A DNA stretch of 14,301 nt from Conidiobolus incongruus B7586 (taxonomy: Eukaryota > Entomophthoromycota > Entomophthoromycetes > Entomophthorales > Conidiobolaceae). Under the pieces are notes generated by a model. That model ran no database searches. It saw only the letters and a list, made by a program, of their open reading frames with translations, and had not been told where the DNA came from. Shown in pieces: positions 1 to 10,413 of this stretch. The stretch's first letter is position 1, and every line of letters begins with the position of its first letter. Position numbers and translations under genes: made by a program. Location: positions 1 through 14,301 of the forward strand of contig JNEM01013590.1 of NCBI GenBank assembly GCA_000697335.1. The letters run 5' to 3'.

Positions 1-67
1 CAGATTTTATATATATATAATATATAGGAAAATAAATATTTTCAAACTATATATATATTCAATTTTA

Positions 68-1323
68 ATTATTTTTTTTATTAAAATATTTTGATTTTAA
101 AATTTACATTTAAATTTAATCATACTTAAACTAGATTGTGATTATCAAAAGGCTTTTATTTTTGTATCTTTAAAACTTAACCATAAACTTTTTAAAATCA
201 TCCAAAACTTGTAAACAGCTTATAGAGATGGTGCTTTATTTAAAATTACCATATATCACTAGATTTGTGATTTTAAAGCTAGAAAGGACAATATTTAAAA
301 TTTATCAAAATTTAAAAAACTAATTTTTATTGTTATTTTTTCACTTACCAATAGAGTAAAAAAATATATTAAAAAATACCTTTTTATTTTTGTTAGAGAA
401 CTATTAAAGTAATTTAATATTAATTATACAAACATGTTATATTTACTTAAGTTTAAACTTAGATTAATTAATAAAAATGTAAAATAGATACCTTATAATT
501 TAATAGAAGCCTAAAAGAAAATTAGAGTAGCTATTGCTAAACTAAACTTATTAAGGTATAATTTAAAACAAAAGTTTTTACAATAAATATTTACAATTGA
601 TGAATTTTAAATTCTTTTATATAATCCTTTACTTAAAAATAAAACAAAATGTTAGGTTAAGTTAAATCAATCCCCTCTATAAATTCTAATAAATAAGTAC
701 TTTAAATATAAGTGAATGTTAATTGTTATAATAGATTATAATGGTATATAGTTTTCTTATTTAATACCTCAAGGAAAATTAATTAATAGTAAGTTATATA
801 TAACTTTTTTAAATAAAATAATTTCTAAATGGTGTTCTCAATATAAATTAAAAACACCTATTATTTTGCATAATATTTGTAAAATATATAAAGTTAAAGC
901 TGTAAAAGATTTTTTATATAAAAAAAATTAGAGGGAGTTACCACATCAAATATATTCACTTGATTATAACCTATGTGATTATAATTGTTTTAGACAATTA
1001 AAAAAATAGCTTATAGGAAAAAAAATCCTGCAAACAAATTAAATTAGTTTGTAAAACATTAAATTTTAGTTTTTAATAAAAAGAACTATTTTTTAAATAT
1101 TAGAAGCTTACCAAAAATATAAAAAAAACTATTAATAATAAAAGAGGCTATTAATTTTATATTATTCATTAATTTTTATATATTATTTATTAATTTATTT
1201 GTTTAATTTCAATCTTAAAATTGTGCCATTACTTAATTTCTGCACTAATATTACCTTTTTTAAACTGGACCAAATAATTAAATAAGGATTAGTCAATTTT
1301 CAATTTTCTAGTTTTAATAAATA
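68..1323 (+). mobile_element. Decayed mariner (DD34D) transposon, relic A
   Basis: This is a degenerate mariner-type DNA transposon that still reads as transposase between many stops. From about 487 a linker like the family's W-V-P-H-x-L-T-E-A-Q-K is followed by RVAIAKLNLL. The first catalytic region is TIDEF (Asp at 599-601), then NPLLKNKTK, then IIDYNGI (730-750) and IPQGKLINSK. The second catalytic site is LHN (Asn at 872-874, where mariner has Asp). ELPH, YSLDYNLCDYNCF (third Asp at 977-979) and RQLKK follow. The second and third sites are separated by 34 codons, which defines DD34D. Most internal stops fall where the family has Trp or Gln, as expected from C-to-T and G-to-A change. The left edge is set by alignment with relics B and C. 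The right edge near 1323 is a weak match to the terminal repeat and could be off by 100 bp. No TIR pair is clear. It cannot encode active transposase. Confidence 0.85.
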
Positions 1324-3322
1324 CTATGTAATAATACCACTTTTAACATTAATACCTATAATTAAATATATCAACTTTTATAGGCTATATAATTAATAAG
1401 AATTAAAGTGTATATTCACTTTCTCAAGATTAATAAAGTAAGTTTCAATTTATTAAAATATTTTTTAATAAATGACAATATGTTATTAAAAATTTTATTA
1501 ATTATCTGTATTAAATTATATTATATTTTGATCATATTTCTTATAAAGTTATTATAAACCACCTTCAGATTACAAAATAAATTACTATAAATTTGGATTC
1601 AAAATTATAAAACTTAAAAAGTAACTATAAATACATAATATATTAATTCACTAGTATGAAATATTTACTTTTATATTCAAAATTAGGATGTATTAAATAT
1701 TGAAATATATTAAAACTATATTGCCAGGTTATTCATGGATAATTATTCCTATTAAAAACTATTTATGGTTAACAGGCAAATTATAATATTAATCGTTATA
1801 TGAAATCAATATATATTTATATACAAAAACCATCGTTTGACTAGATCAATTATGTTTTAATATAAACCGAGTGTATTTCATTTTATTTTCATATATTCCA
1901 TTATGTTTGATAATCAAAATATAATTAATAGAAATATTATATTTTACATTTTAGTTATCAAATACTTTTACATTATTTTTATTGATAATATGATAATTCT
2001 ATATATTGAGGTAATTTATATATATTTAATATAATTTAATAATTTTAAAATTTCATTGAAATATTTTCCATTGTATTAAATTATTTAGATTGATTGATAT
2101 AAAATCCTTTGCAAAACTATATGAAATATTATTATAACTTGGTTGAAATATAAATAATTGATAACAATAAAGGTAATTGTAGAGAATTATAATTATGTAA
2201 CAAATTTGATGATATACAAGTTGAACATGAAAACATATAAATGCATAAATGATAAAATTGAAAAAATGAATTATATTTTAATAATTTTCTTTTAGTGTTA
2301 ATGTTATTGATATTTGATCGAATTCAACCAATATTCTATATTGTTTATAAATGTTTATTTTTATCCCATATATATTACATTATTTAAATTAATTAATCAA
2401 ATCAATTATTCACAATTTCAATATTGATATATTAATCAACGAGGTAAAAGATTGTAAATTTAATTGGATTATTTTAGTCAATAATATATTTATTAGTTAA
2501 TTAATACTAAGCAATTTACAAGTTTATAATCAAATAGTAATTATTGAATATAATTTTGTTTATTTTTCTAATTTGAGATTAATTTCTAACTATGAGGAGA
2601 GTATACTATTAATTCATAATATGATTTTATCAAATATTTAATTAAATGGATTTTAAAATCAAAATTTTTCTATATAATAATATTCTAGAATTAATTTTTA
2701 GGATTAATTTATATTAAACAAATACACCTGTTTAAATATAATAAAAATCAATTCAATTGTTAAACTTTTGTTCAATTTCAAGTTTATTAATCTAAAACAA
2801 ATTGATTAATTATTAAAAAATAATTAGTAAAGTAAATAAATAATTATTATATCATATATAATTTACAATACATACAATTTGAAAAATATTTATTATCCTC
2901 TGTCAATTAATCAATATTGATTATCTTCAAACACCGTGATTTTTTCTCTACACAAATATCCCTGTAAATCTCTAAACACTTAAATTCTATGAAATTATCT
3001 AAATAACCTCAATTTAAGTGGAAAAATTAATATATCCCTGTCGAAAAATAAAAAAATAATTATAATAAAATTATACCATTAATTGATTATCAAATAGATA
3101 TGACATCAATATGACATAATTCAAATATTTAATAAAAATATAGATATAATTTCTGAAATATAAGTTAGAAATAGATTATCAATTAAAATTCCAACAAAAA
3201 TTTTATTAATTCAAATATTTTAAAGAAACAAGAAAATGTCAAAAATTATATTAGTTTAAATGGTAATGAAGAAGCTATATTTAAATTAGAAGAATTAATC
3301 AAAATAGATGATAGATACAGTA
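1324..3322. other. AT-rich intergenic spacer
   Basis: This stretch is very poor in G and C. I see no credible exon, RNA gene or repeat array in it on either strand, and stops are dense in all frames. Its right end is the downstream flank of the ceramide synthase gene, so it should hold that gene's 3' untranslated region and poly(A) site, but no specific signal stands out from the AT background. An open stretch near 3186-3322 runs antisense into the ceramide synthase gene and was rejected as a gene. Confidence 0.6.
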
Positions 3323-4522
3323 TTATTCTTCATCGTCTGATCGAATATCTTCGGGTTTGGAACCACTTAAAACTTTGGCGATCACTTTGCAGATCATAAA
3401 GAACCAGATGATCATGAGGATTTGGAGGCCTGAGAGGAGACCGAGGAAGAAGGTGACGACGGATGTAGAGAGGTAGAGGCCTTTATCAGGGTTCCATTCT
3501 ATGGGAGGTCCAAGGTCAAGAGGGTCGTACGCGATCACATATAGGAGGTAAATGAAGGCGACATGCCGGAGTAGGAGCCATACAATTGTGAATAGTACAA
3601 ATAGGATATCAGTTAATGTTTGGAATTTGATATAGTTCATTACTTTGGCACTCTAATTCAAAAATATTAATATCTTTTTAAATTATTGTTAATTAAATGG
3701 AATTACTGTTAATAAAACGTCAGGCAAATCCATCATAACTAGAATAACGTGACCGAAAGGAGTAAAATTACCCAAATAACTGAAAATAATCAAACTCAGA
3801 GTAATGCTATGGTGGACGAGCATATTCAAATGGTCTTTACGCTTAGGTTCCACATGAACAAAGTAAGACTCGCTGAGCCAAAAACCGAGCTGGGCGAGAT
3901 AGTACTCCTTGAAGGATTTCGGAAGCTCAATATATGGAATACTTCCCCAAAGTTGTCTAAAGTCGAGACCGTATGGTGATTGATTCAGGAGAACCTATTT
4001 CAATTGGAATCAATACAAATGAATATTTATGATAAATATATAAGTTACCATGCCAATAGTCCAAGAAATTGAATAGTAGACCATAAGCAAAGACTGTTGT
4101 TGAAATTTTGACATGAGGTTAGAAAATTTGGGAATTCCGTAATGAACACCGATGGGTAACAAAATTTTGGTAGTGAAAAAAGTACGCATAAAAATAAAGC
4201 ATAAAAACCAAAATACAGTACGGAAAATATCGTTAAATCCCTTAATAAAGTAGGGCGTATCACCAACTTGGTGGGATAATGTAGTGAATAGTAAAGCGAA
4301 GGGTACTTTGAATATGGATAATATGGTCAACAGACATAGAATAATAAATGAAATTTCTGAACTAAAGTTAATATATTGGAAATTAATACTAATTTGAAAT
4401 TTACCTAAATGTTTATGAATAAAAGCATGGTTATGAATAAAAGCACTCTCCTCTCTCAAAGGTGTTGTTTCGTCAACTTTATTATCATTATTATTAAGTT
4501 TATTTGATTTTAATTGAGTCAT
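3323..4522 (-). CDS. LAG1: Ceramide synthase Lag1/Lac1 (TLC domain), three exons
   Basis: Predicted join is 4522-4049, 3994-3707, 3652-3323, giving 363 aa, in the family's usual range. Both introns are 54 nt, phase 0, with donors GTAACT and GTAATT and acceptors ending TAG. The ATG is the first Met after an in-frame TAA about 21 nt upstream. The N-terminus is Asn-rich and hydrophilic. Hydrophobic segments lie near 56-80, 101-125, 144-161 and onward to 322-349. The Lag1 motif is clear: YYLAQLGFW (189-197), E-P-K-R-K-D-H (207-213), the paired catalytic-region histidines H219-H220, SYLGNFTPFG (230-239), the Asp pair D247/D250, then SAK (255-257). The family makes dihydroceramide or ceramide from a sphingoid base and acyl-CoA in the ER membrane. 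The C-terminus PEDIRSDDEE fits a casein kinase 2 site, as known for yeast and mammalian ceramide synthases. Product and exon joins are well supported; LAG1 versus LAC1 cannot be told apart. Confidence 0.92.
4413..4446. repeat. 18-bp in-frame tandem duplication in ceramide synthase exon 1
   Basis: Two adjacent units, 4413-4430 and 4431-4446, share TTATGAATAAAAGCA. On the - strand they encode AFIHNH and AFIHKH, at about residues 27-38 of the ceramide synthase. The period of 18 keeps the frame. The repeat lies in the low-complexity N-terminus before the first membrane segment and probably arose by replication slippage. Confidence 0.8.
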
Positions 4523-6560
4523 TGAATAACAAAATTCAACTTATATTAAAAGTATTTATTAAATTATTCAAGATACAATATTTACAATTTTAACATATTA
4601 TAATGAAAAAAATTAGGAATTGGAGAGTATAATATTTATATAAGTGTTCAAATATTTAACTGTTTCTTACATTGAATAACCTCTTTAATTGGATGAAACG
4701 CACACCTTTTCCTTATTGAGCAATTGGAAAGTTGGAGAACTTGGTAATTGATAGCTGATACGCAACTTAAGAATTAAGTGAAATGAGTGAATTGAAATGG
4801 ATTTTATCCTTATTAACATACCCTTAAACTTTGGTACTTTGCAATAATTTTATTGGTTGGAGATTGAGAAGGAAATTTAAATTGATTTATGTAGTTTTAT
4901 AATTGAGATTTTAATATATCTAACACGTTTAATGTATATATAGGTTATAATTGAATTCTAGATAATCAAATATTAAATTAATAATTAAATAAATGAATTA
5001 ATTGACACCTGGCCAAATAATCTTATAATCAAACAGATAATATTCAATAAAATTTGCAAAAGATTTTGTGTTATATTTATTTAGTTCAATTAATGGTTTA
5101 GAGATTTTTTATTTCTCTATTATTATCGACTAATCTTCAAAAATAATCTAATTTTTCACCACATTTTAATTTTTAAATTAGGTTAAAATATATAAGATTA
5201 TAAAAACCAAACTCGGGTCTTTTAATCATATGTAACAAATATGTAAAATTGGATTTTGTTGCATAAAATTTTCATAGTAGTTTGTAAATTTTGAACAAAC
5301 AACTAATAATTATATTTACATTAGCATTCTTAATAATTGTTTATCATGCTCTAAAGTATCAATATCAGTTTTTAATACGTATCATGTCACTTGTTTTTTA
5401 ATCTTCCAATAGTATTAAATTATTTGGACTCTATCAAAATATCCAATTCGAGGATTAGAATCAAAATTGAAATTATAGCAGATATAAAGTTATAAAAGTT
5501 TTATATGAATATTGAATTTTTTTAAATTAAAATAAGTAACCAGATATATTTAATATCTTTTTGATTTAGAATTTTCTAAAAATAAAGCTAAATTCTAAGT
5601 ATATTTACAAATATTTTATTATTTATCCAGAATATGGTATATTCTAGGTACCATGTAAAACTGACCAAATTTTTATATATTTTCCAGGTACTTAGTGACC
5701 ACTTAAATATTTAATAATTATTATAGTTTTGTTATTCAATATAAATCATATATTTATTAATAATATATTTGTAATAGTTATGTTATATCAAAATATTGTA
5801 TCTTTTCAACTCTAGCATTAGATTTCAATTATTATTCAGAATAAAAATTAAATATTAACTAAAAATACTCCTGAAATCTAGATATTAATTAATAGTTTTG
5901 ATATTATTAGCAGAATTTCTATAAATTTTAAAATTAATTTCAAACCATTTTATTTAGAATATAACTTTTTATATCTAATTAAAGTGAAAATTGTAGTTCA
6001 TATTTGGGTGGTAGTTTAAAAGTTAATCTATAAAATAAATCATTAGATAAAGATCATAATAAGTCAACTTTTTGAATTTGATTTTTATAAACAAATATTT
6101 CTTTTCATATTCTCTGCCTTTTATATTTGATCTATTGGAGATCATATTGAAAATATATACTCTAATTTCTAGTTGATAATTAGTGTAATATTAAAGTATT
6201 TAAACCATTGAATTAATTTCATAGATTTAGTTTGATTTTGTTGAAATTAAAACTATTACAAATAAATTCAATATTAGTTATAAAATATTAGAAATATTTT
6301 AATATAAATTCTATTATTAAATATAAAAGGAAGTAAATTCTTTTTAAATAAATTCTTAAATAAAAATATTTAATTATTTAATAAATTTTGATATTAAACC
6401 AAATTATATATATTTAATTGTTTTTTATAGAAACATATCAAAAATTATTTTGATTTTATTATCTGGTTTTATAATGAGAGAAATTAAAAATAGTTTTCAA
6501 AATTATAATTATCAATATCAAATTATGAAACTATCAAAAATTTTAATATAATGAATATAT
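4523..6560. other. AT-rich spacer upstream of ceramide synthase gene
   Basis: The first 250 bp beyond the ceramide synthase ATG, about 4660-4860, are less AT-rich than the rest and presumably hold its promoter on the - strand. I cannot point to a defined element there. The rest is featureless AT DNA with stops in every frame, no tRNA-like structure and no recognisable repeat. The right edge is the outer flank of mariner relic B. Confidence 0.55.
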
Positions 6561-6597
6561 TAATTTGTAAAAAAAATGCCAAAAAATTAAACTTTAT
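6561..6597. repeat. Left terminal inverted repeat of relic B (imperfect)
   Basis: The segment begins TAATTTG and contains CCAAAAAATTAAACTTT. It pairs imperfectly with the reverse complement of 7869-7905, which begins TAATAGC and contains TTAAAAAATTAATTTTTT. In such AT-rich DNA a partial match could arise by chance, but its position gives a normal mariner length. Confidence 0.5.
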
Positions 6598-7868
6598 ATC
6601 TTTCATATATAATAGTAAATATAAAAAATAAAGTTAATATAAAAAAATACTAATATTCTTTATTTGTTATTATATTTATTTATTTAATAAATATTTTTAA
6701 TAAATTTTTAGCTTATTTAATTATATTTATATAAAGAAAAAATTACTATGTAAATTAAATAATATGATTATTTTATAATTAAAAAAATTGTATTATATAT
6801 AATATATAATAATAATATTATTATATAAATTTCATAGTTTTTTTTAATTGCTTTTTGCTATAATTTTAGCAAAGTTTTAATAATTAAAAAATAGCTCTTT
6901 TTATTAAAAACTAAAATCTGATATTTGACAAATTAATTAGATTTTTTTATAAAAATTTTTTTCATATAAGCAAGTTTTTTAATTATTTAAAACAATTATA
7001 ATTAAATAGATTATAATCTAAGGAATATAATAAATAAGTTAATTTTTTCCATATATTCTCAACTAATATAATTTTATAATTTTAACCTTATATACTTTAT
7101 ATTTATTATATAAAATAATAAGTTTTTTAAATTATATTAAAAATACTTAATAAAAATAATTTTATATAAAAAACCAATATAAAATTTATTTTTAATTGAT
7201 TTTTTTTAAAAACTAAATAGGAATAAAAATGCTATTATAATTTATTATAATTATCAATATTCATTTATTAATAAAATATTTATTTAAAAAAATTTATAAA
7301 AAAGGTCTATTTAACTTAATTTAATATCTTTATTTATGTTTTAGTAAAAAACTATACAAAAGGATTTAAAATTTATCAATTGTAATAATTTATTATAAAA
7401 GCTTTGGTTTCTAGCTATACCATAGTAAGTTTTGTTTAGCAATAGTAATTTTAGCTCTTTTAAGCTTTAGTTAAATTATAAGATAACCATTTTATATTTT
7501 TTTACTAATTTTTATTTAAACTTTAATATATACAAAATACTTATATAACTGATATTACAATGTTTTAATAATGCTCTAGTTGAAATAAAAAGATATTTTT
7601 TAATATTTTTTTAACTCTATTATTAGTTAAAAAAATAATAGTTAAAATTGTTTTTTTAGATTTTGATAGGTTTTAGGTAGTTTTTTTCTTAAATTTAAAA
7701 TGATTTATTTGGCAATAAATATCAGATATAGATAATACTTTATTATCAAAAGTTGTTTGTCAATTATAAATAATATTATAGGATTAATGGTTTAGTTTTA
7801 TTAATATTAAAATAAAAGACTATTGATAGTTTTTATTAAGTTTAAAAATAATTAAATTAAATAACTAA

Positions 7869-7905
7869 TATTAAAAAATTAATTTTTTAATATAAAAAGC
7901 TATTA
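7869..7905. repeat. Right terminal inverted repeat of relic B (5' end of element)
   Basis: This is the transposase-upstream end of relic B. On the - strand it starts TAATAGCTTTTTATATT. It matches the start of relic C at 13622, which starts TAATAGTTTTTTAGATC, and more loosely the start of relic A near 68. Agreement of three copies makes this end more secure than the 6561 end. Confidence 0.65.
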
Positions 7906-7927
7906 TATATATATATATATATATATA
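7904..7927. repeat. (TA)12 microsatellite
   Basis: An uninterrupted run of 12 TA units directly abuts the end of mariner relic B. Since mariners insert at TA, the run may be the target site or a later slippage expansion of it. Confidence 0.95.
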
Positions 7928-8537
7928 ACAAAACTATTTATTTGCTAATTTGTTTTGTATATATTGTTTTATTTGAAATGAATAATATATTCAAAAAATC
8001 AAAAATTAAAGAATTTCCTATTACTTCAAATTCAAGGTAATAATCAGAATTAATATAAATTTTAAAACAAAGTCATATTCTGAGATTTTTTCCAAAAAGA
8101 TTTATGGGTTATATATATAAACTATTCAAGTATATTAAATATCCTTCTATAATATTTTTTTAATAATTTTACACTTATAAGATTAATGCTTTGATTGGAT
8201 TAATACTTTTAATTTTACTGCTTCATCTCCATGATAAAATTGTTAATTAACCATCAAAATATTTTAATCAAATTTAAATGATTCAACCTGAATGATTATA
8301 TTTTTACATGTGTAGAATGGTTTATATAAAAATTTATATACCTATTTAACTCACCAAGTTTTTTAAATACACAATTTCAAATAACAAAATTTGATCAAAT
8401 ATATATTAAGTCATATCTAGAAAATTGAAATAATTATTGTCACAAGCTGGCAAACCTGTTCAACCTTAAAAATTCAGATCATTCGCGAACCCAGTCAAAA
8501 ATCCACCAATAAAGTGACCAATTAATACATCCTAACT
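7928..8537. other. AT-rich spacer left of the 68-codon ORF
   Basis: No gene is visible. Base composition rises in G+C from about 8440, just ahead of the small open frame at 8538, which may mark a 5' leader or promoter for it. No defined regulatory motif stands out. Confidence 0.5.
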
Positions 8538-8744
8538 ATGGAATCGATCATTCCATCTGACGTATCACCTGAATGCCAAGATGACTCGTCAATCAACTAT
8601 AAATATGCTGACTACAACCAAGTTATCATGTCCGTCCTCGTCCTAGTGTACTCCATACATTCTAGGCCAAACAATAAATTATCCCTTTTATTTGATCTAA
8701 CAAGTGCTGTCCTGAAAGACGACTATTTACTTAAAGATTATTAA
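8538..8744 (+). CDS. Hypothetical 68-aa protein
   Basis: I do not recognise this protein. The ATG has A at -3 and G at +4, a good eukaryotic start context, and an in-frame TAA lies 15 nt upstream, so the start is well defined. It has 68 codons and ends TAA. Codon use (TCC, GTC, CTC, GAC) and base composition match the host exons rather than the spacer, which is the main reason to call it. The N-terminus is acidic and polar (SPECQDD, near 10-16). The middle has one short hydrophobic run, VIMSVLVLVYSI (29-40), that might be a membrane segment or a buried helix. The C-terminus is charged (LKDDYLLKDY). No intron is apparent. It could be a real small gene, one exon of a larger gene, or a remnant. 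It lies upstream of GDT1 on the same strand, 648 bp away. Confidence 0.45.
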   Translation: MESIIPSDVSPECQDDSSINYKYADYNQVIMSVLVLVYSIHSRPNNKLSLLFDLTSAVLKDDYLLKDY

Positions 8745-9392
8745 ATATTTGGCTTCCCAGCCAGTGTCAATATGGAGGATTGAGGGAATAAAAATAATAT
8801 TCTTTTTTAATCTGGAATTTCAATCAAATACTTAATCTTATATCTTTGATTTTACTCCTATTAATTCATATCAGTACATGATAATCAGTAATTATTCATG
8901 AGAAATTTTTAATAACTGGAATAGCTAAATAAAAATCAGTTTCAAAATAAAACATTTTTAATTAACAAAAATTCATAATTGATTAAAAATTAATGTTAAA
9001 TATTGGTAAAAGAGAGAATAATATGTAAAAATTTAAGTGTTTTATTAACAAATACTTGAACATAAATTTGTGATTTTTTAAATAAAGTTAATTTTATCTT
9101 TCTGATAACCAATCAGAATCTTCCAAAATTGATTTCTTGGCATGATTTGTTAAAATGATTCCGTTTATTTAATTACACCATACCAATCTAACAGAAATCT
9201 TTTTAGCCATAGAATTTGCATTTTCATTCTAAGTTTATCTATTAAAAATACTATTTTGGGCAAAAATTCCAACTTTGTGAATTGCTGTGAATAGAAAGAG
9301 ATCATTCAATATATTTTTTTATCTTTGTTTCTTATTAATCAACCTACTTTAATTCAAAAATCTTTATATAACATAATATTTATAATTCAATA
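8745..9392. other. Spacer between the small ORF and GDT1
   Basis: This should contain the GDT1 promoter and 5' leader. A short GC-richer tail (8745-8790) continues from the small ORF. The rest is AT-rich, with no recognised exon, RNA gene or promoter motif. Confidence 0.5.
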
Positions 9393-10413
9393 ATGAGACC
9401 GATACAGACTATTTTAATTTCAATCTGCTTTTTCTCACTATGTCTCATTTTATATTTAGTAATTAATTAACAAAATATTCAAATTCAGATTTTATTAATC
9501 ATTTTATTAGAGTTGGGATACGCTTGAAGAGAACTATTTTTCTAGCTGGCGTGCTACTCTCGGTCAGCTTTATAATAAGAGTGATTTAAAATTGTCAAAT
9601 GTGGACCCTGTTCTATCTGGAATAGCTACAAATGGCGATGCTAACGCTTCACATTCAGATAAATCTGCTCTTGATGAAACTATCAGCATAAATCAATTGT
9701 CTGCTATGATTCAAGTAGAAAACGTCAACTTAAAATACTTTTTATTGAGTTTTATCATAATTTTGGTGTCTGAAATTGGAGATAAAACCTTTTTTATCGC
9801 TGCTTTACTCGCTATGAAACACTCCCCCGTAACCGTATTTGCAGGTGCCTTCTCCTCATTAGCCCTTATGTCTGTCCTGTCAGCTGCCTTGGGTCATACT
9901 GTTTTCAACTGGATACCAAAGCAATATATTGGTGTTTTAGCAGCTGGTCTATTCCTAGTATTTGGTATCAAAATGACCATTGATGGATACAAAATGTCCA
10001 AAGACGACGAATCTAAAGAATTAATCGAGACTGAAGAAGAGCTCAATGAAAAGTTGTTAACACCCTCCAATTCTGGAGATTCCGAAAGCTTAGATCAAGA
10101 AAGGCAATTGAAACGTCCCTGGTACTTGACCATTCTAGCGCCCATCTTCGTCCAATCATTTGTCCTCACATTCCTTGCTGAATGGGGCGATCGCTCTCAA
10201 ATCTCTACCATTACTCTCGCTGCCACAGGTGATATTCTCTACGTCAGTTTGGGTACTGTCCTTGGTCACTCCATCTGTACGGCGGGCGCTGTAGTTGGTG
10301 GAAAATATCTTGCAGAGAAGATCTCAGTCAAAAAATTAACTCTATTGGGCGGCATTACCTTTTTGGTATTTGCATTTATTTATTTCATTGAAATCTTGTA
10401 CTTTGAAATTTAA
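9393..10413 (+). CDS. GDT1: GDT1/TMEM165 family Golgi Ca2+/Mn2+:H+ exchanger, two exons
   Basis: Predicted join is 9393-9458, 9511-10413, giving 322 aa, close to human TMEM165 (324). Exon 1 encodes a hydrophobic leader (MRPIQTILIS then CFFSLCLILYL) and ends at donor GTAATT. The 52-nt intron ends ATTTTATTAG, and exon 2 opens in phase with SWDTLEENYF. No ATG exists in this frame near residue 50, where the uninterrupted conserved part starts, so the upstream exon is needed. The two signature motifs E-x-G-D-[KR]-[ST] are intact: EIGDKT (110-115) and EWGDRS (236-241), each within a membrane segment, as in the internal two-repeat fold. An acidic loop (about 180-220) separates the halves. The family exchanges Ca2+ or Mn2+ for protons in the Golgi membrane, supplying Mn2+ to glycosyltransferases. 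It runs tail to tail with the Rab11 gene. The family call is very secure; exon 1 is well supported but inferred. Confidence 0.93.

Larger units (their letters stand above)
6561..7905 (-). mobile_element. Decayed mariner (DD34D) transposon, relic B
   Basis: Read on the - strand, this is a second copy of the relic A element, about 1345 bp, the normal size of a mariner. It runs from TIR to TIR. Its 5' half (about 7905-7490) aligns base for base with the leaders of relics A and C. The transposase trace includes WLSYNLTKA, TIAKQNLLWYS, TIDKF, KLNRPFL, a YNSIF stretch matching DYNGI of relic A, LYNKYKVYKVK and YSLDYNLFNYNCF. Asn stands at the second catalytic site (7105-7107) and at the third (7001-7003), where the family has Asp. 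The spacing between those two sites is one base short of 35 codons, so at least one frameshift lies between them, besides many stops. The element is dead. A (TA)n tract abuts the 7905 end, which suits mariner's TA target. Confidence 0.85.

Noticed and set aside
3186-3400. An open stretch on the + strand reading NGNEEAIFKLEELIKIDDRY
   Set aside because: It has no Met start, no splice partner, and runs into the antisense of the last ceramide synthase exon; chance is the simpler explanation.
3749-3979. A 76-codon open frame on the + strand with an ATG
   Set aside because: It is the antisense of the middle exon of the ceramide synthase. The - strand there encodes the conserved Lag1 motif with the paired histidines, so the + frame is a shadow.
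4045-4266. A 73-codon open frame on the - strand
   Set aside because: It overlaps ceramide synthase exon 1 in another frame and shows no conserved features; the other frame carries the TLC protein.
4368-4412. A 43-nt GTAA...TAG candidate intron in ceramide synthase exon 1
   Set aside because: Removing it would shift the N-terminus out of frame with the TLC domain, and it is shorter than every other intron seen here.
4708-4722. An ATTGAGCA-like motif upstream of both the ceramide synthase gene and RAB11 (near 12270)
   Set aside because: The shared core is only about eight bases, orientations differ, and nothing similar is clear upstream of GDT1, so it is no evidence of co-regulation.
9592-9594. 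TTG as the start codon of GDT1
   Set aside because: Nuclear eukaryotic genes rarely start at TTG, and the frame continues upstream in coding-like sequence to a splice acceptor at 9510, with a leader exon before it.
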